Shown here one piece after another: positions 35,216 through 47,691 of a stretch of 64,000 nt of DNA; within the stretch, counting starts at the first letter, position 1, and every line of letters starts with the position of its first letter. The stretch is from Datisca glomerata (taxonomy: Eukaryota > Streptophyta > Magnoliopsida > Cucurbitales > Datiscaceae): assembly GCA_003255025.1 (NCBI GenBank), contig QANY01013337.1:19737-83736 (forward strand), given 5' to 3'. The notes beneath the pieces are model-generated. The model made no database searches, was not told where the DNA came from, and was given only the letters and a program-made list of their open reading frames with translations. Both the position numbers and the translations under genes were made by a program.

Positions 35216-37107
35216 GGAAGATTATAGCACATTCTCTCTCAAGGAAGTTAAAGTCATATCCTCGAAAATGGATTTCACAACTGGAAAGATATTTGTCTCT
35301 AACAAAGATCGAAGTCAGCAGAATAAATTTTAAACTAGAAGTGTTTGACAATAGATTCTAGTATGGAAATAGCTATTCTCAAGAGAACTGGGAGGAAAAA
35401 AATTCCGAAGTGTCTGAGCACAGATTTCGTTGATAGTTTGAAGTTGGTACAGGAACAGATTTGGATCTCCAAATTTTTGCTAGAGCCTTTGAAGAAAGAA
35501 CGAAATACTACAAAAAGAGAGTTCAATAAAAGAAATATTGTGCAAATAAAGTGATCCTCATTAATCGAAGCAGAAATAAAAAAAAATACAAAACGAAAAA
35601 AGGACAAAGGAAAAGGGAGAAACAGAGAGCAACCCAACCAAACATTTATTAAGTGTATTGTTTTTCCCTCTTCTCTCATCATCAACTATGTAAAAAAATT
35701 TACACAAGTGAATATCAATAGTCTTTCCGTGATTTTTCTTCTCTTTAAGAATTTTCCACGTAAATGATGATATTTTTATTCTCTTATTCTATCTCTAAAT
35801 TATTATCTTCATTATTTATTCGTAAAGAGTTCCTCATACTGAAAAGTACTTTACATGACCAAAACAAATAATACTTCTAATTGGTTAACATCTTACTCTA
35901 ACGGTTGAGTACTAAACTATATGATACATTACCTCTACCTAAGCCTCAACTTCGTTATTGAAGCATAAATCCAAAAAGCAAGACAGCTTCACCATATGGT
36001 AATAATGTTTTAAACTCTAATAGTTAAAAATTGAAATTGTCATGGAAATCCTTGAAAGTTCAGTTGGCAAAGGCAAAAGATTTTAGTTCTTCTGCTTGAG
36101 CTATAAAAATAATAGTGTAATTTACACTGATTAAATAATTGACTAATATTTAAGTAATCATGTAATGTAACAATCATTCATATGTTATTTTTTAATTCAT
36201 TTTAATTAGTCAGAAGATATCAATTTAAAAATATTTAACACATCATTTAGTCACTTAAAATTTGATTAATTTTCTTAATTACCATGATAAGTGTGTCCTT
36301 ATTAAGTAACGTGGATGGAGAATGTAGTTAACGAATGTTGATTTAGTTGAAGGACAATTGCTAATAACAGTAAGGTAACAGAACAAATTAATAAACTTTA
36401 AATTATAAACACCAAATTAACAATTAAAAAAATATTTCACAATTTTTTGTTTTTGCTATATAGATTATCTAATGTTGATATTCAAATCTCATATTGACTA
36501 AAAATATAAATTTAAATGCTCAATTGGACCTCTCTACATAACAACTTAAACTTCTAGGTTAAAACTTAACTAAATCTTAATTTTTTAATATGATATCAAA
36601 GCTATATCCATGTGTTTGATGCTTCATCGGACTCACATCACAAAGCTCATAAAACCTTACTCGGTGCTTTGATTAACATACAAAGAGGTTCGGTCTCTTT
36701 GATTAATATGTCTCAATTGGGCTCACTTTAACACAAAGGCCATTAGTCATTCAACTAATTCAATCGTCTCAGTTGAGTATTCTAAGCCTATATAAAGGTT
36801 CTTTATGAATCCACCTTGGACGTGAGAGTGTTGAAAATCAAACTCATATCGACCTAATTCACTCTCTCTACAGTCTACATAAGAGTTTCCAGTTTTTATG
36901 CTGTGTATTAGTCACTTAAATCTGAAAAGAAAATATAAGATGGATTCTTGAGAGCTCAAAAATTACTTGCTACTCATATTATTAACCAATTTTATGTTTA
37001 TTTCAAGTTATCTACCATAATATATTGTAGCTAATACTTGCACTATGGTTAAAAATAGATCACCTCATGTTGATGAGAATATATGTGATTTTATTCAACT
37101 GATCTAA

Positions 37108-37420
37108 GCCGTTGAACATAAAAACAACTTAGATTGACTTAACACAAATTTGTGTATATCTTTTAATTGATCTTCAACAACACATATCAGACACAATCTT
37201 CTCCAAACAACAACTCAGATCGGTTAAACATCAAAAAAATATACATGTATGTATGTCTATATATATTCTGATTATTCAACGATACATATATAATAGACAC
37301 AACTTTCTCAAAACAATGGCTAAGATGGATTAGACACAAATATATATANTATTGTGTGTGTCTATATATTATATAATTTAATTGATTCTTCGACAAATTA
37401 GATAGACACAAGTCAAGTCA
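37108..37420. repeat. About 108-bp tandem repeat, 3 diverged copies, with an ambiguous base
   Basis: Three successive blocks share the pattern of a TTAGAC or TTGAAC word, a TATATAT stretch, a TTCAACGA-like word and AGACACAA. Base 37,349 is written N, suggesting the assembler could not resolve the AT-rich copy. Confidence 0.5.
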
Positions 37421-37662
37421 CGTAACTCTCTCATATTTTAATGCATAGAAGAAAATCTGAATCCTCTTTGACAAATTCATAAACAATTATCATCTCTTTC
37501 CATGTTCAAATCAACTAAAACTGCCACGAGCTTTACAGTTATTCAACTTATTCAACATAATAAACAGGACATAAAAGCTCACATTATGTATTAATAATGA
37601 CAAGTGGAAATCATCATTCTCATAAGTCATGACCAATGATGGACGACATGTAGAGAGAGTAG

Positions 37663-38510
37663 TTAAGCTCTATCAAAGAGAACAGGAAGAGCAGGAAGAT
37701 CAGACCCATCCAAAGCCAACAACCTCTTCCCATCTTCAACCAAATTACCAACACGACTACAGATTAACCGACATGACGGACAAACATCAAGAGGACACCA
37801 ATCGAATTCGTAGGCGTCAAGCTCTTGGCTTCTGGCAATATTAAAGTACCCACCAACGCTCTGTGGGTTTGTCTTCCCTGGAACTGCTGGCTCTGTCTCA
37901 CCTATCACAGTCAATGAGTTTTCTAATCAGATTTGGATAGTTCAAATCAGTTAATTAAAAAATAAAAAGACAGTTAAAAACATTTTACATTTTGACAGTC
38001 CGGTCAGATTTAGACATTCATATCAGAATGGATAGCTCAATCTGCTTATATCGATCCATAATTTATTTTAGAGTATTTATGAGAGTTAAATATCTCAGTA
38101 CCTGTAACAATCAACCTCCTCTGAGTAGCTTCCTGCCTCTCTCCAACCTTCCAAGCAGTTGACTGAATACAGATTGTCACAGCTGAGAATTCAACTTTGA
38201 AATCTCTATCTTCCCTTACCACTGTCTCTCCTTCAGCAAAGGGTGTGAAGATCAGAGGAAAACCTTCCAACTCAGGCCGATTGACTTGTCCAACATATAA
38301 TGGACATGAATTGTTCCTATTAATCAAGGTGAAACGTCCACCAATTAATTCTGGGATTGCAGGCCTTACGTAGTATTCTACGCCTGCCTGGAGAGCCTGT
38401 CCGTCAGAGTCGAGCACCGGAGGGCTCGACTCTTCGGATGGTTGACCTGTAGTGAGTATGGCCATCAACAGCCATACGTAGCTCAAGCTTGCTTTCAATT
38501 TCATCAACAT
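37663..38510 (-). CDS. Kunitz-type protease inhibitor / miraculin-like protein, copy 2
   Basis: Exons 38,510-38,102 and 37,901-37,663 are joined over a 200-bp GT-AG intron (ACAG|GTACTGAG, ATAG|GTGAG) at exactly the same codon as copy 1. The predicted 215-residue protein has a signal peptide (residues 1 to about 22), the Kunitz signature VLDSDGQALQAGVEYYV, the NNSCPLY segment and the CPxxVCPxCRLIC cluster. It differs from copy 1 by substitutions and by small insertions such as LI after PE and ALP near the C-terminus. It lacks Arg/Lys at the aligned P1 position. Both copies have open frames and normal splice sites, so both may be functional; they arose from the local tandem duplication. Confidence 0.87.
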
Positions 38511-38575
38511 GGTTTTGAAAATTGTTCTTAAATTTGCTGAAGGCTTACTCTCTATCCTTTAGCCAATTAGGAACA

Positions 38576-38584
38576 TATTTATAG
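38576..38584 (-). promoter_or_regulatory. TATA box of Kunitz copy 2
   Basis: CTATAAATA on the minus strand, 66 bases upstream of the ATG. The region upstream aligns with that of copy 1 for at least 100 bases, so the core promoter was duplicated with the gene. Copy 1 has about 45 extra bases between box and ATG. Confidence 0.65.
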
Positions 38585-38980
38585 TGAAATTCTATTCTAG
38601 GATGGATTTTTTTTATATAAAATTTTAGTGATGAAGTAATTTGACGTATCTACGTCTTCATTTTCCTACTGAATAATTTATAAAAACAAATTTGAATTTA
38701 TTTGGATAAGATGTATAAATTAATTTAATTCTATATTTGTACAAGGAAAACAAAACTTTGAATATATATCTTACACTTGATTGTACGGACATATTATTAG
38801 TTTAGTCTATATAACTTGGAAATTATAAAAATAAAGAGATCATAAATTTAACTTACAATTTTCCTTGAGTATTACTCGGATTATAAATTAGATTTAAAAA
38901 AAAAAAAGAGATTGCTGCATTCTTTTAGATAGTGGAGAAGATAGATAATGATGAAACTTTTTTTATTTTTATTTTTAATC

Positions 38981-38995
38981 CACCCCCCCCCCCCC
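38981..38995. repeat. Poly-C run
   Basis: Fifteen uninterrupted C bases upstream of Kunitz copy 2, absent from the matching place in copy 1. Confidence 0.95.
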
Positions 38996-39995
38996 TCCTA
39001 ATTTCTCAATGTCAAATATTACCTTGTAGAGTTTTAATTAGAAAAGTCAGAAAACAATAAAATAACATAACGTAACAACGTGGGTTTGATATAGTTGGTG
39101 GACAAAGGTCTTCATGTCTCACCCAATTAAGGATTGGTTACTTGTACCAGAAGGGTGTGGTTACATTAAGAATAAAACCCTAAACTTTGTCAACCTTAAA
39201 TTGAATTAAATTTACTAAGATAGAGGCATTAATTTAAGCAATGAAAAGAAAGTTATTGGAGAAATTAAATTAGAGCCACAAAATGATGAGAAAAAAATGT
39301 CAAAGATGGCTATAAACACAAAACGATTGAATATATATGGGGGACAATGGGGCTGCTCTATTTGAAGATTGGGTTATAGCCCTCTCACGTCACAATAGTT
39401 TTGAACATCTTTGTTTTTAATGGGACGGCTAAAAAGCGTACGTAACATCACATCATTTAGCATCGTAATGATTTGCTTATGATATATGAAGGCACGAGAC
39501 ATTTATAATTGTGAGTCTAGAAAAACTAAACCATGAAGTCCGGTGCATGAGGTGTGGGTAAAACATACAGCTTACACCAACGGTTCAGTAAAACTCTATA
39601 ATACATACATAGCCTCTACTTAAGCCTCAACTTCATTATTGAAGCATAAATCCAAAAGGCAAGACAACTTCAGTATATGATAATAATGTTCTAAACTCTA
39701 ATGGGAAACAATCATTTTCGCAAGGAAACCCTTGAAAGTTTAGTTGACAAAGGCAAAAGATTTCAGTTCTTCCCACCTGAGGAATACGATATTGCGTTCC
39801 TTATTTTCAATTTCAAATCATCAATAAGACAAACATGTATTTCAATGTAACAGTTACCACAATAATAGGAATCACCGGCTAAGACAAGAACTTAAACTCA
39901 ATCAATATCTAATAAAAGGAACATTAAATTCAAAATGATACACATTTCTAAAAACTACTACAATCCGTCTATACCATTCTTCAAGAGGCTACTCT

Positions 39996-41152
39996 CTATT
40001 CTTCTCTGGCTACAATCTTGAACTTGCCAGTTTGTTGTTGCTGCAAACAGAACAAACCCATAAAGAAACCAAATTAATAAAGCACTTCTAAAACCAAAGG
40101 CAGAAATTAGGGGATTTCAACAATGGTGGACAAATTTTTACCTTCACCCACAATTCAGTGTGGTCTTTGCAGAATCCAGCCACAATAGCACCCTTCTTCC
40201 TCCCTTCTCTGTATTCAATGCTGAGATCCTCTTTCAGCCCACATGAAACATGGAAAGCCAAGGGACATTTAAGCTCAGAGCAATCAATAGCACACCCATT
40301 ACTACTTTTGCATATATAGCACTCTTGCTTCCATCTCCTTTTGGGAATTTTAGAGCAGTCAATCCCTTCTCGCCCTTCCGGGTCGTCAAAAAAGGCCTCT
40401 GGGACAAATACTGCGCACACGACATGAGCCCATTGGCCGTTTTTTGTTGGTTTCGTGGCTCCTTCCTTAATTGGGCAGAGGCAGCAAGAGAATGGCTTAT
40501 CAGCAGTTTCATTTGTGTGTGAAGATGGAGAAGCTAAGCATTGGACACAGAACCAATCGCCTTCTGGTATGCCTTTTACGAGGGGATTGCCGTAGCAGGA
40601 AGCATGAACCATAAGATCACATCCGTCGCAAAATACAATTGGATCTGATGGATCTCCGTCTGTGCTTTGACAAATCGCACACAGAATCCCATCATCAGAA
40701 TCAGCAGCAGCATCAGCATCTAATTCTTCATCAACGAAACCCGTGGTCTCGTTTTCTTCACAGATTTTCTCAATAGATTTCTTTTCATAATGTTCAGGTG
40801 GATCTTTTTCTTCTGATGCTGCCACTGCTATCGATTCTTCGTTCACAGGAGGCTTGTACTCAACGTTGAGGTCAAACGGCGAAAACTCCTTCTCGAGATC
40901 GAAATCAGGTGGAAAAGCCCATACCCTTTTCTTGGCCGGCAAACAATAAGTAGAGGTCGGAGCAGCGGAGGCGGCGGAACAATCAACAGCGATTGATGTG
41001 GCATTAATGGACTCACGGGACTCCTTTCGTTTCTTCGCCGGTAGGCACTGTGAGTTTAAGGAGTTGTCGTCTTGCAACTGTTGTCGTTGCTCTCGTTGCT
41101 GAAGGATTCTGAATCTTTTAAGAGGAGGTAAGCCGTGGAAATGGGCATCCAT
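39996..41152 (-). CDS. PHD finger plus extended PHD (JADE-like) chromatin reader
   Basis: Exon 1 (41,152-40,142) and a 45-base exon 2 (40,040-39,996) join over a 101-bp intron (AAG|GTAAAA, TTTGCAG) to encode 351 residues ending TGKFKIVAREE, the usual C-terminus of plant relatives. A PHD finger spans about 158-205 (C158, C161, C175, C178, H183, C186, C202, C205). It is followed by a zinc knuckle and extended PHD to about residue 331 (C226, H243, C246, C278, C281, H301, C304, C328, H331). This PHD-knuckle-PHD arrangement, as in JADE/BRPF/AF10 proteins, reads histone H3. The N-terminus has CLPAKKR twice (36-42, 70-76), probable nuclear signals, and a DLN motif near 94. The frame is intact with good splice sites. 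The exact plant subfamily name is not assigned. Confidence 0.92.
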
Positions 41153-41681
41153 TTTTCTTTAGCACAATGTTCTGAGTTTATTGCTTTGATTGGGGAAAGG
41201 AGGAAGAAGAAGACTGTGGAACAAGAATAGGAGAGGCTTATTATGTCTGAAAATTGGTGAAGATTTGAATTTTGAAAGTAGCGGCAGAGGAAAAGGCTCG
41301 GATTATTCATACTTGGAGGTTTGAAACTTTTTCAGTTTTTGCAATTTTCAGATTTTGGAGGATTGCTTATGGCGGGAATCTACAAAATAACGTTATTCAC
41401 TTTTTCCATCAAAATCTCTGTTTGTTTTTGTTTTTAAATTTTTATGACATTTGGAATTTCAATACCCGCCGCCCAGCGCCAAAACAAATTTAGTAAATTG
41501 AATGTGTCCTTGACTAAGCGCTGTATGACTCATATTTACTTAGCACGTTAAAGTGAAAACGTTAATCTTATTTTTATAATTTAGTGAAAATAGATTTAGA
41601 CTGTCCGTTTTCTAAATGGTTGGTTGGTATAGAGGAGCAAAGTCCTATAATTTTGTTTTTGACGTGTATGAATTTTGTGTT

Positions 41682-42214
41682 TGTAAAGGAATTTTTCCTC
41701 CACGCCAATAGAGTCTTATTAATGATCAGTCAAAAATGACTAAGAGATTAGAGAGTGAGGGAGAGAGAGAGATAGTCAATATACTGGGTAATTTTTTGAG
41801 TTGTATTCAAAAATTGGATTCCGTTAGTTCATTACCCAAGTCTTTATAGGTCACTGGGTGTAAATAGAATAATAATTTTATCAATAAAATAGTAAAAGCA
41901 GTAGAATGGTCACCATCTTCCATGTAGGAGGGGAATGACCCCCTCTTTCCTATATTTTTGGAGGTTTTATTATATCCATAGAATCTCACTCATACTCGTG
42001 GGATCTTTTGTCAGGTGTTGGCCTCTTCAGTCCATCCATTCCTTTCAATTGTCGCATCCCTTAGTCTTTCAATCGTCAAATCAGTCGGAGCCACGTGATC
42101 TTTTCTCGTGATTCAATTCTCCTCATTCTTGTACTTGCGCGGGGATATCTCCTCACTACTTCTCGATTGACCATATTTGTCCACGTGGCATGGTGCAGGT
42201 TTTATGTCTATTCA
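41682..42214 (-). repeat. E1 3' LTR
   Basis: 533 bp; on the minus strand it starts TGAATAGACATAAAACC after the purine-rich GTGAGGGGCATA and ends CCTTTACA. It contains CCACGTGG, a G-box, near its start, also present in the LTR of the related element at 59.9 kb. It matches 54,905-55,414 over nearly its whole length. Confidence 0.7.
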
Positions 42215-42876
42215 TATGCCCCTCACTACATTCAATGGATTTCAATTCGTTGAAGTGTAATGAATACACTCTACGCGTGTCCTGACAGGGTACTGGTAGC
42301 TTCGTCCTTTTTCATTTATTTACTCTTGCAAATATCAATAAGGCGCATAAAAATAGGTACATTAAATTATAAAACATATACCATCATTGCCTTGCCTGAC
42401 GTGTTTCTCAGGAATATCATTTTGTCACTGTGACGCGGCGTCGTTCCCCCTTCTCGTACTCGGTTCTCGGTGTAAATCGTGCATTTTCAGAACACGCTCT
42501 TAGTTATTACGTGTGTCGCTTAGCCTTCCCATTCTCGGGTGATGCGGGTTTCCAAGACACGCCTCCTTCTCTTTTCAACTGTCATTTCGTCATTTGCCCG
42601 TTGCGAATGATACCTGACATTGTCATTTCAAATGTCATGTCTCTATGCGTCTGTTGCACTCCACGCCTTTTCTTTTTCAAAATTGATTGCGCTTTGCTTT
42701 TCTTTCAAATCCATAAATTGAATTTCATTTCCTTTTCGCGTCCGTAGAGTCTTTTAAAGTCTTTGTCTTCCTCATTTCGCTTCTGCGCACACTCTATCCC
42801 CTGTAAGTCCCATTTTTTCCTCCATTTTTGCTCATTTTATGTTCCTTACTTCTGCTTGGGGGTTTCTTTGTCAATT

Positions 42877-44895
42877 ATGGGGGAGGGGGGAGGGGGGAGA
42901 GAGTTTAAGGCCATTGTTCGATTAGTTAGGAAGTGGGACGAGTTCAACCGCTTTATGGACCGTCATTAAGACGCATTCCCCTCGAATGTCATTGGCGGTT
43001 TTAGGGACGAGATACACACATTTTTCTCCTGCAATCCTCCATATCAAATCACCATGGCCCCTATGTATATAGATTTAGGATTAGAACTCTCGCACTCCTA
43101 ACACATACAAAATTCTTTTAGGGATAGAAGCCTTAAACATGAGACATAACATCAACATAGGTGCAGACAAAATTTGTGTCGTGTACATTATTAAGAAGTG
43201 TGGCACGTCATACTACTTGGCTCCCCATGCTAGCGAACGGGGAGGTTTAGTCATTGATCTCTCGAAGGGAGATAAAGGTTGAGACGACGGGACCCTCCTG
43301 ATTGGCGGGAACTGGGGCGGTGATGGCCGATGGATCGTCCCGAGGATCTGAGGATCTTTTAGTAAGTAGTCAGAGCCTCAGTCTCTCTTTTCCCCTTCCC
43401 TTTCTCTCTTTTCTCTTTTTTTTATTATTATTGACCCTTTCCTATTTTTGTGCATATAAGAATAAATAAAAGGTCTTTCATCCCCAAAGGAGTAGCTGCA
43501 CGACTCTCTGCTGCCTATAACTGCCCAACACGGGATTAGAGAGATCTCCTCTATCCAATGAGGCATATCGACGTTGCCTACGCTCACATACTTGTAGCAG
43601 AGACCGTTGCTCCTTCTTTCACTTCAGAGATTCCCTAGGCCATCCTCGTTCCTGCTTTCCACCACGTTGTGGTGTCCAGTTCTTCTGGGTCTTCCGAGTC
43701 TAAGTGGGACGAAGATGAAGAAGATGAAGAGGAGAGAGAACAGGAAGTAGAATGGAAAGAAGCCGAAGATCAAGACGCGGTATTCTGCTTTGCTCACAAG
43801 CAGTTAGATATGTCGAAGTGTCTCTATAGCTACTTATGGGGAACTGTTGGCATGGAGAGGAACATTCTCCTGAGATGGAGGCCGCTAACATCTCCGGTAA
43901 CATCCCCGATGTTGCTGCACCGCCCACTCCCGTTCCTACTGGTTTCCACCCCTTACTTCAACTGGTCCTCCTGCCCTCGCAGTCGAGGACACTTCAGTAC
44001 GAGAAAAAGTTTATCCCCTCCTTCCATGTCTGCTTAGAGGCCAGCTCCCTCATCTGTTGGTTCTCAGTGGATGCCTGAGGAGACTAACATCTAGAGATGG
44101 TGTCGGTATATCGCGGCTCTGCCCATTCTTGCTTCCACGAGCTTCTTGAAGGATCATCGTTCTACGCATAAGGTTGTGAAGGGGATCAAGTCTGATTTGG
44201 ACACGGTTGCCCTCCGAAAAATGTTTGTTAATGAGAAGAACATTGGCATTAGTCATAGTCTGATGCAGGTAACTTCTTACTTTCTTTGATTTCATCTATT
44301 TATTCTTTTCCATTTACTAACGCTTAGAGGGTTTTTGCAGGCTGTGACTTATCATAATGGGTTCCAAGAGGACATTCACTCTGTGGAACTCGAGATGGCG
44401 AGCTTCAAGAATAAGATTTAGGAGATCAACAAGTCTCAAGGGGCCATTCTCGCTGAACGGGATCATCTGAGGAAGGTTGAGGGTGATCTCCAAGGGGTCG
44501 TCACCCGTCTCACTGAAGAGTTGGATGCCGCTGAGGATGAGCGAGCGAGTTTGGAGGAGTCTTTGCAGGAGTCAGAAAGGACTAGTAAGATCAACAGGGA
44601 GAATTTGCCCGTTGTCGAAGGGAAGTTGGTCGAGGTAGAAGAGAAGTTATCATCATTCGAGGCAGCTTTGGCTAAGGCTGATGAGTGGGAAACTGAACTT
44701 GAGGCTGAGTACCAGACCATTGCTGATCAGGCTGAGGGTATGGCCTATAATGCAGGTTACCATGACGCTGAATCCGACAAGGCTCCTTGCATGCCTCTTG
44801 TTGACCTTACCGACGACCCTACCGAACCTGAACAAGCCATTCCTGTTCCCACCTCTGACCCTCCTACTGAGGTAACTCTCAAAGATGAGTCTTAG
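42877..44895 (+). pseudogene. Antisense spliced frame (aORF) of E1, gypsy-type transposon domain and coiled coil
   Basis: Opposite to pol, it begins ATGGGGGAG, then FKAIVRLVRKWDEFNRFM, DAFPSNV and CNPPYQITMAP, resembling the N-terminus of the 'putative gypsy type transposon' family carried antisense by some Tat elements. A decayed middle, including an acidic region near 43,700-43,760, is followed by an exon ending HSLMQ, a 72-bp GT-AG intron (44,269-44,340), and an exon starting AVTYHNGFQEDIH. The last part, to the stop at 44,893-44,895, is rich in Glu, Leu and Ala in heptads, a probable coiled coil. In-frame stops (after FMDRH near 42,967; at 44,419) show decay. Its function is unknown. Confidence 0.65.
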
Positions 44896-45426
44896 TTTAG
44901 TTTCCTTGTGTTTTACTTTTCCATGTACTTTTTCCATTTTCCTGTAATTTTACTTTTCGGCAGATTTCTTTGTATTTTTTTGAAGTTTAATGAGAAGATC
45001 TTTCATGCTTCACTATTTTTTCTATCAACTTTCCTTTTTTTAATACTCAAATGATTTTCTGCTTCTTCTTTCTTCTGTCCTTTTCTCAAACACTTAGCAA
45101 AAATTTAGAGAAATATTTTGGCAAGGAGTTCCTTTTCTTAAACACTTAATAGAAATTTTCTTATTTGCATAGTTACCTGTTTTACCTATACTTGTCCCAT
45201 TTTTTAGTCTTCTTAAATAGTAGAGTTTGTTTTGGTCGAGACGCATGTTTTCACAGCTTTTTGGTTTTGCCTAGTTCATTTTTTTTCTATATGTTCCTAT
45301 TTTTTCGCCTGTCTTTAGAAGATGTTTTTCCTTTTGAGAGCATGACTTATGGAATGCCCCTTTGAAGGTTTTTATGCCCTTAGTTCCTGAGTAGGACTTA
45401 CGGGTTGCTCCTCCCAAAGACTTTAT

Positions 45427-47691
45427 TGTTGGGGGTTATGCCCTCAAAACATGTGTTCATGTGTATTGACATTTTGATATGAAATTTAATAAGGATTACA
45501 TTTTCTTAGAATTATTCTTTTAAATTATTGTTGAATAATTTATATAAATATTTGAAAATGTCACATTCATTCATGAGACTATGATCTTATATTAGTACGA
45601 GAGGATTAAGATCCTAGAAAATGAATAAAATAGTCAGCAATATATTAAAGTATGGAATCTTTAATGAATGGTTTCTAGTACGGTTGCTAAGCATGAATGC
45701 ATGTGATCTAGATCCGGATAATTGATGTAGATAGACATTTTAGTGAATGTGTTTTATATGATGAGATTATATATGATTGGATCGATGTGAATTAATATCT
45801 TTATCAACATCCAGTTTATCATAAAGATTTAATACACATCAATTCGATGATTTATATGTAGATCAATCTAAATCCTGAGTAGTCAGGAACTCCTATGCAT
45901 GTTTACTGGATCTTTTCATTCACTCGTTAAGGTTTGTTTGGAAAACAAGTTAGTGACTTTTGTTTTAGAGATTCAGTGATATGGATGGCTGGGAACATGA
46001 TATTATAAGATTTGGAATCTGAGTTTTTTTTACGGATCGTATATTGGTTCTCTTAAGTGTTAATTCTCGAACTAAATGGTTATTGAGCTCAAAATTATAT
46101 TAAGATTATAAATCAGTCATTCACTAGTATATTAACGATACTTAATGATTAAGAGGAAATTAAAAGGGTAAAACTATAATTTTAACCAGTTCTAATTTTG
46201 AATCAATAATTGGAGGACAGAACTACGTGAAATGATTATATCAGTGGACTACATGAGAATACTCTATAAATACAATTTACAATCTCTAAGAGTGTAATTC
46301 CATATTTAGAGTGGAGTAATAATGAAATTAATAAATAAGACTATTTAATTAAAGAGTTTAATTAATAATCTAGTTTATTTGAGCTTAGGATTATAGGCAC
46401 ATGATTCCCAAGTAACATTTGTACTACGCAGTCTAGGATGTGAATATTTTAGGACATGAAAATATGACTTACTTGCAAAAGAATTTTTATTCTGGAGCAA
46501 GTACATGATTATGAGATAATTATGTATGATTAATTGATTAAATTATATATATATATATATAATTTTTAGAATTAATATAGAAAGAAATAATTATTGATTT
46601 TTTTAATTATCAATAAATGAGACAAAATATCTAGTATATGAAATTAGATAATTAAATTATTGGATAATAATTTAGTTCAACTAAATCTGTTATTTATGAA
46701 ATAATAGATAATTTAGTTGATAGTAATAACTAGATATGTTAATTTTAAATTAACAAATATCTAGATATTTAATTAAAATAAATATTTAATACGCAATAAT
46801 TATCACGTGTCAATCACTTATTGTGTATAAGAGATTAACATGGCTACTATAGTGACACGGGGCACTACAGTAGCGGGTGTGCAACATTGTAGTGCCACAA
46901 GACACTGCAGTGGTGTCGTGAGGCATTATGCTGCCTCACGACACAGTGCAGTGCCATGTGGCACTACAATTGTACACAATACTAGTGAGTCCCACTACTA
47001 TTGACAATTTTATAATCATATATTATTTCAATTATCCCAAAATATATAATACGCCATCATCGAAGAAAAATATTCAGATATTATTCTGATGACCGGCTTA
47101 CTTCAATAAGTTCAATCAATTAGTTGAATTAGAGAATCAGTTCATCAATGGAGAGTTGACAGAACAACACGACTCTCAATGAGTGATTTTTCTACGATTA
47201 AGAGTTATAATCAAATTTCTAAAAGATCATCGTCGTGTTCTTTTAGAGAATAGTCTCACAAAAGTCATTCTCGGTAAAATATCTAGATCTCATGTGTTGA
47301 GTACATCTAGAGACAGAAAAATATTTTCGTTATATTCTACGCCCCCCACACATCCTAGTGCATTGAAGATTGACTTAAAATATCTTAGTGTGGATCTCAG
47401 AGTCTGCTGATCGTTGGAATGATTTTGTTGGAATGGAGAGTCGATAAGTTTTACGAGGACGCTTGATTTAGACTACAAGAGGTATATGATTCATTACCTT
47501 GTATGTTGTTAATTTAATATATAAATATATAATGGATCCAGATTGATTGAAAAAGAGTTTTCCATAAAAAAAAATTGATTACCGTAGTGTTGCGTGATTT
47601 TATTTTACTAAAATATTTGATTTTTATTAAAAATTTAAATTTTAAAATGTCCACACGCTACACGCTCCCGCCGCGCACGCGACGACTAACA
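45427..47691 (+). repeat. Long copia-type LTR, 5' copy (2.27 kb)
   Basis: It runs from TGTTGGGGGTTATGCCC to GACGACTAACA and is followed after two bases by TGGTATTAGAG (47,694-47,704), close to the initiator-tRNA primer site TGGTATCAGAG of copia elements. It has no coding frame of note. A strong palindrome lies at 46,886-46,970. Confidence 0.75.
46886..46970. other. 85-bp nested palindrome in the long LTR
   Basis: The outer arms ATTGTAGTGCCAC / GTGGCACTACAAT (13 of 13 pairs) enclose a near-match on CACTGCAGT and a perfect inner stem GTGTCGTGAGGCA / TGCCTCACGACAC around the loop TTATGC. It could fold as RNA or extrude as a cruciform. The 3' LTR copy near 50,170-50,260 keeps only part of it. 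Confidence 0.85.

Larger units (their letters stand above)
32205..35855 (+). mobile_element. Non-autonomous Tat-family LTR element X
   Basis: The 3' parts of two LTRs match (about 32,790-33,175 and 35,550-35,855), both ending CTTTACA. Directly after the left one comes TTTTGGTGCTTTCATTGAGAG, a primer-site-type sequence common in this group. A short gag-start-like frame follows near 33,235-33,430, and no pol is present. The interior is mostly two minisatellites. The left LTR is homologous, in opposite orientation, to the LTR of the gypsy element at 59.9 kb. The insertion interrupts duplication unit 1; TGAC occurs at both outer borders and may be the target duplication. Confidence 0.6.
22780..36112. 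repeat. Segmental duplication, unit 1 (expanded)
   Basis: Unit 1 matches unit 2 (about 36,280-39,785) in four separated pieces: 22,780-25,545 with the first Kunitz gene, 31,868-32,205, and 35,880-36,112. The gaps, 6.3 kb and 3.7 kb, are absent from unit 2 and hold mobile elements. The shared order of pieces shows that one ancestral segment was duplicated in tandem. Confidence 0.75.
36280..39785. repeat. Segmental duplication, unit 2 (compact)
   Basis: It contains the second Kunitz gene and, in unbroken order, the pieces found scattered in unit 1: 36,310-36,860 (as 22,800-23,330), the gene, 39,071-39,180 (as 25,380-25,500), 39,265-39,545 (as 31,868-32,205) and 39,560-39,780 (as 35,880-36,112). 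It approximates the ancestral arrangement. Confidence 0.75.

Noticed and set aside
43669..44037. Acidic plus-strand open frame as an independent gene
   Set aside because: It lies between the conserved first and last parts of the E1 antisense frame and most likely belongs to its decayed middle.
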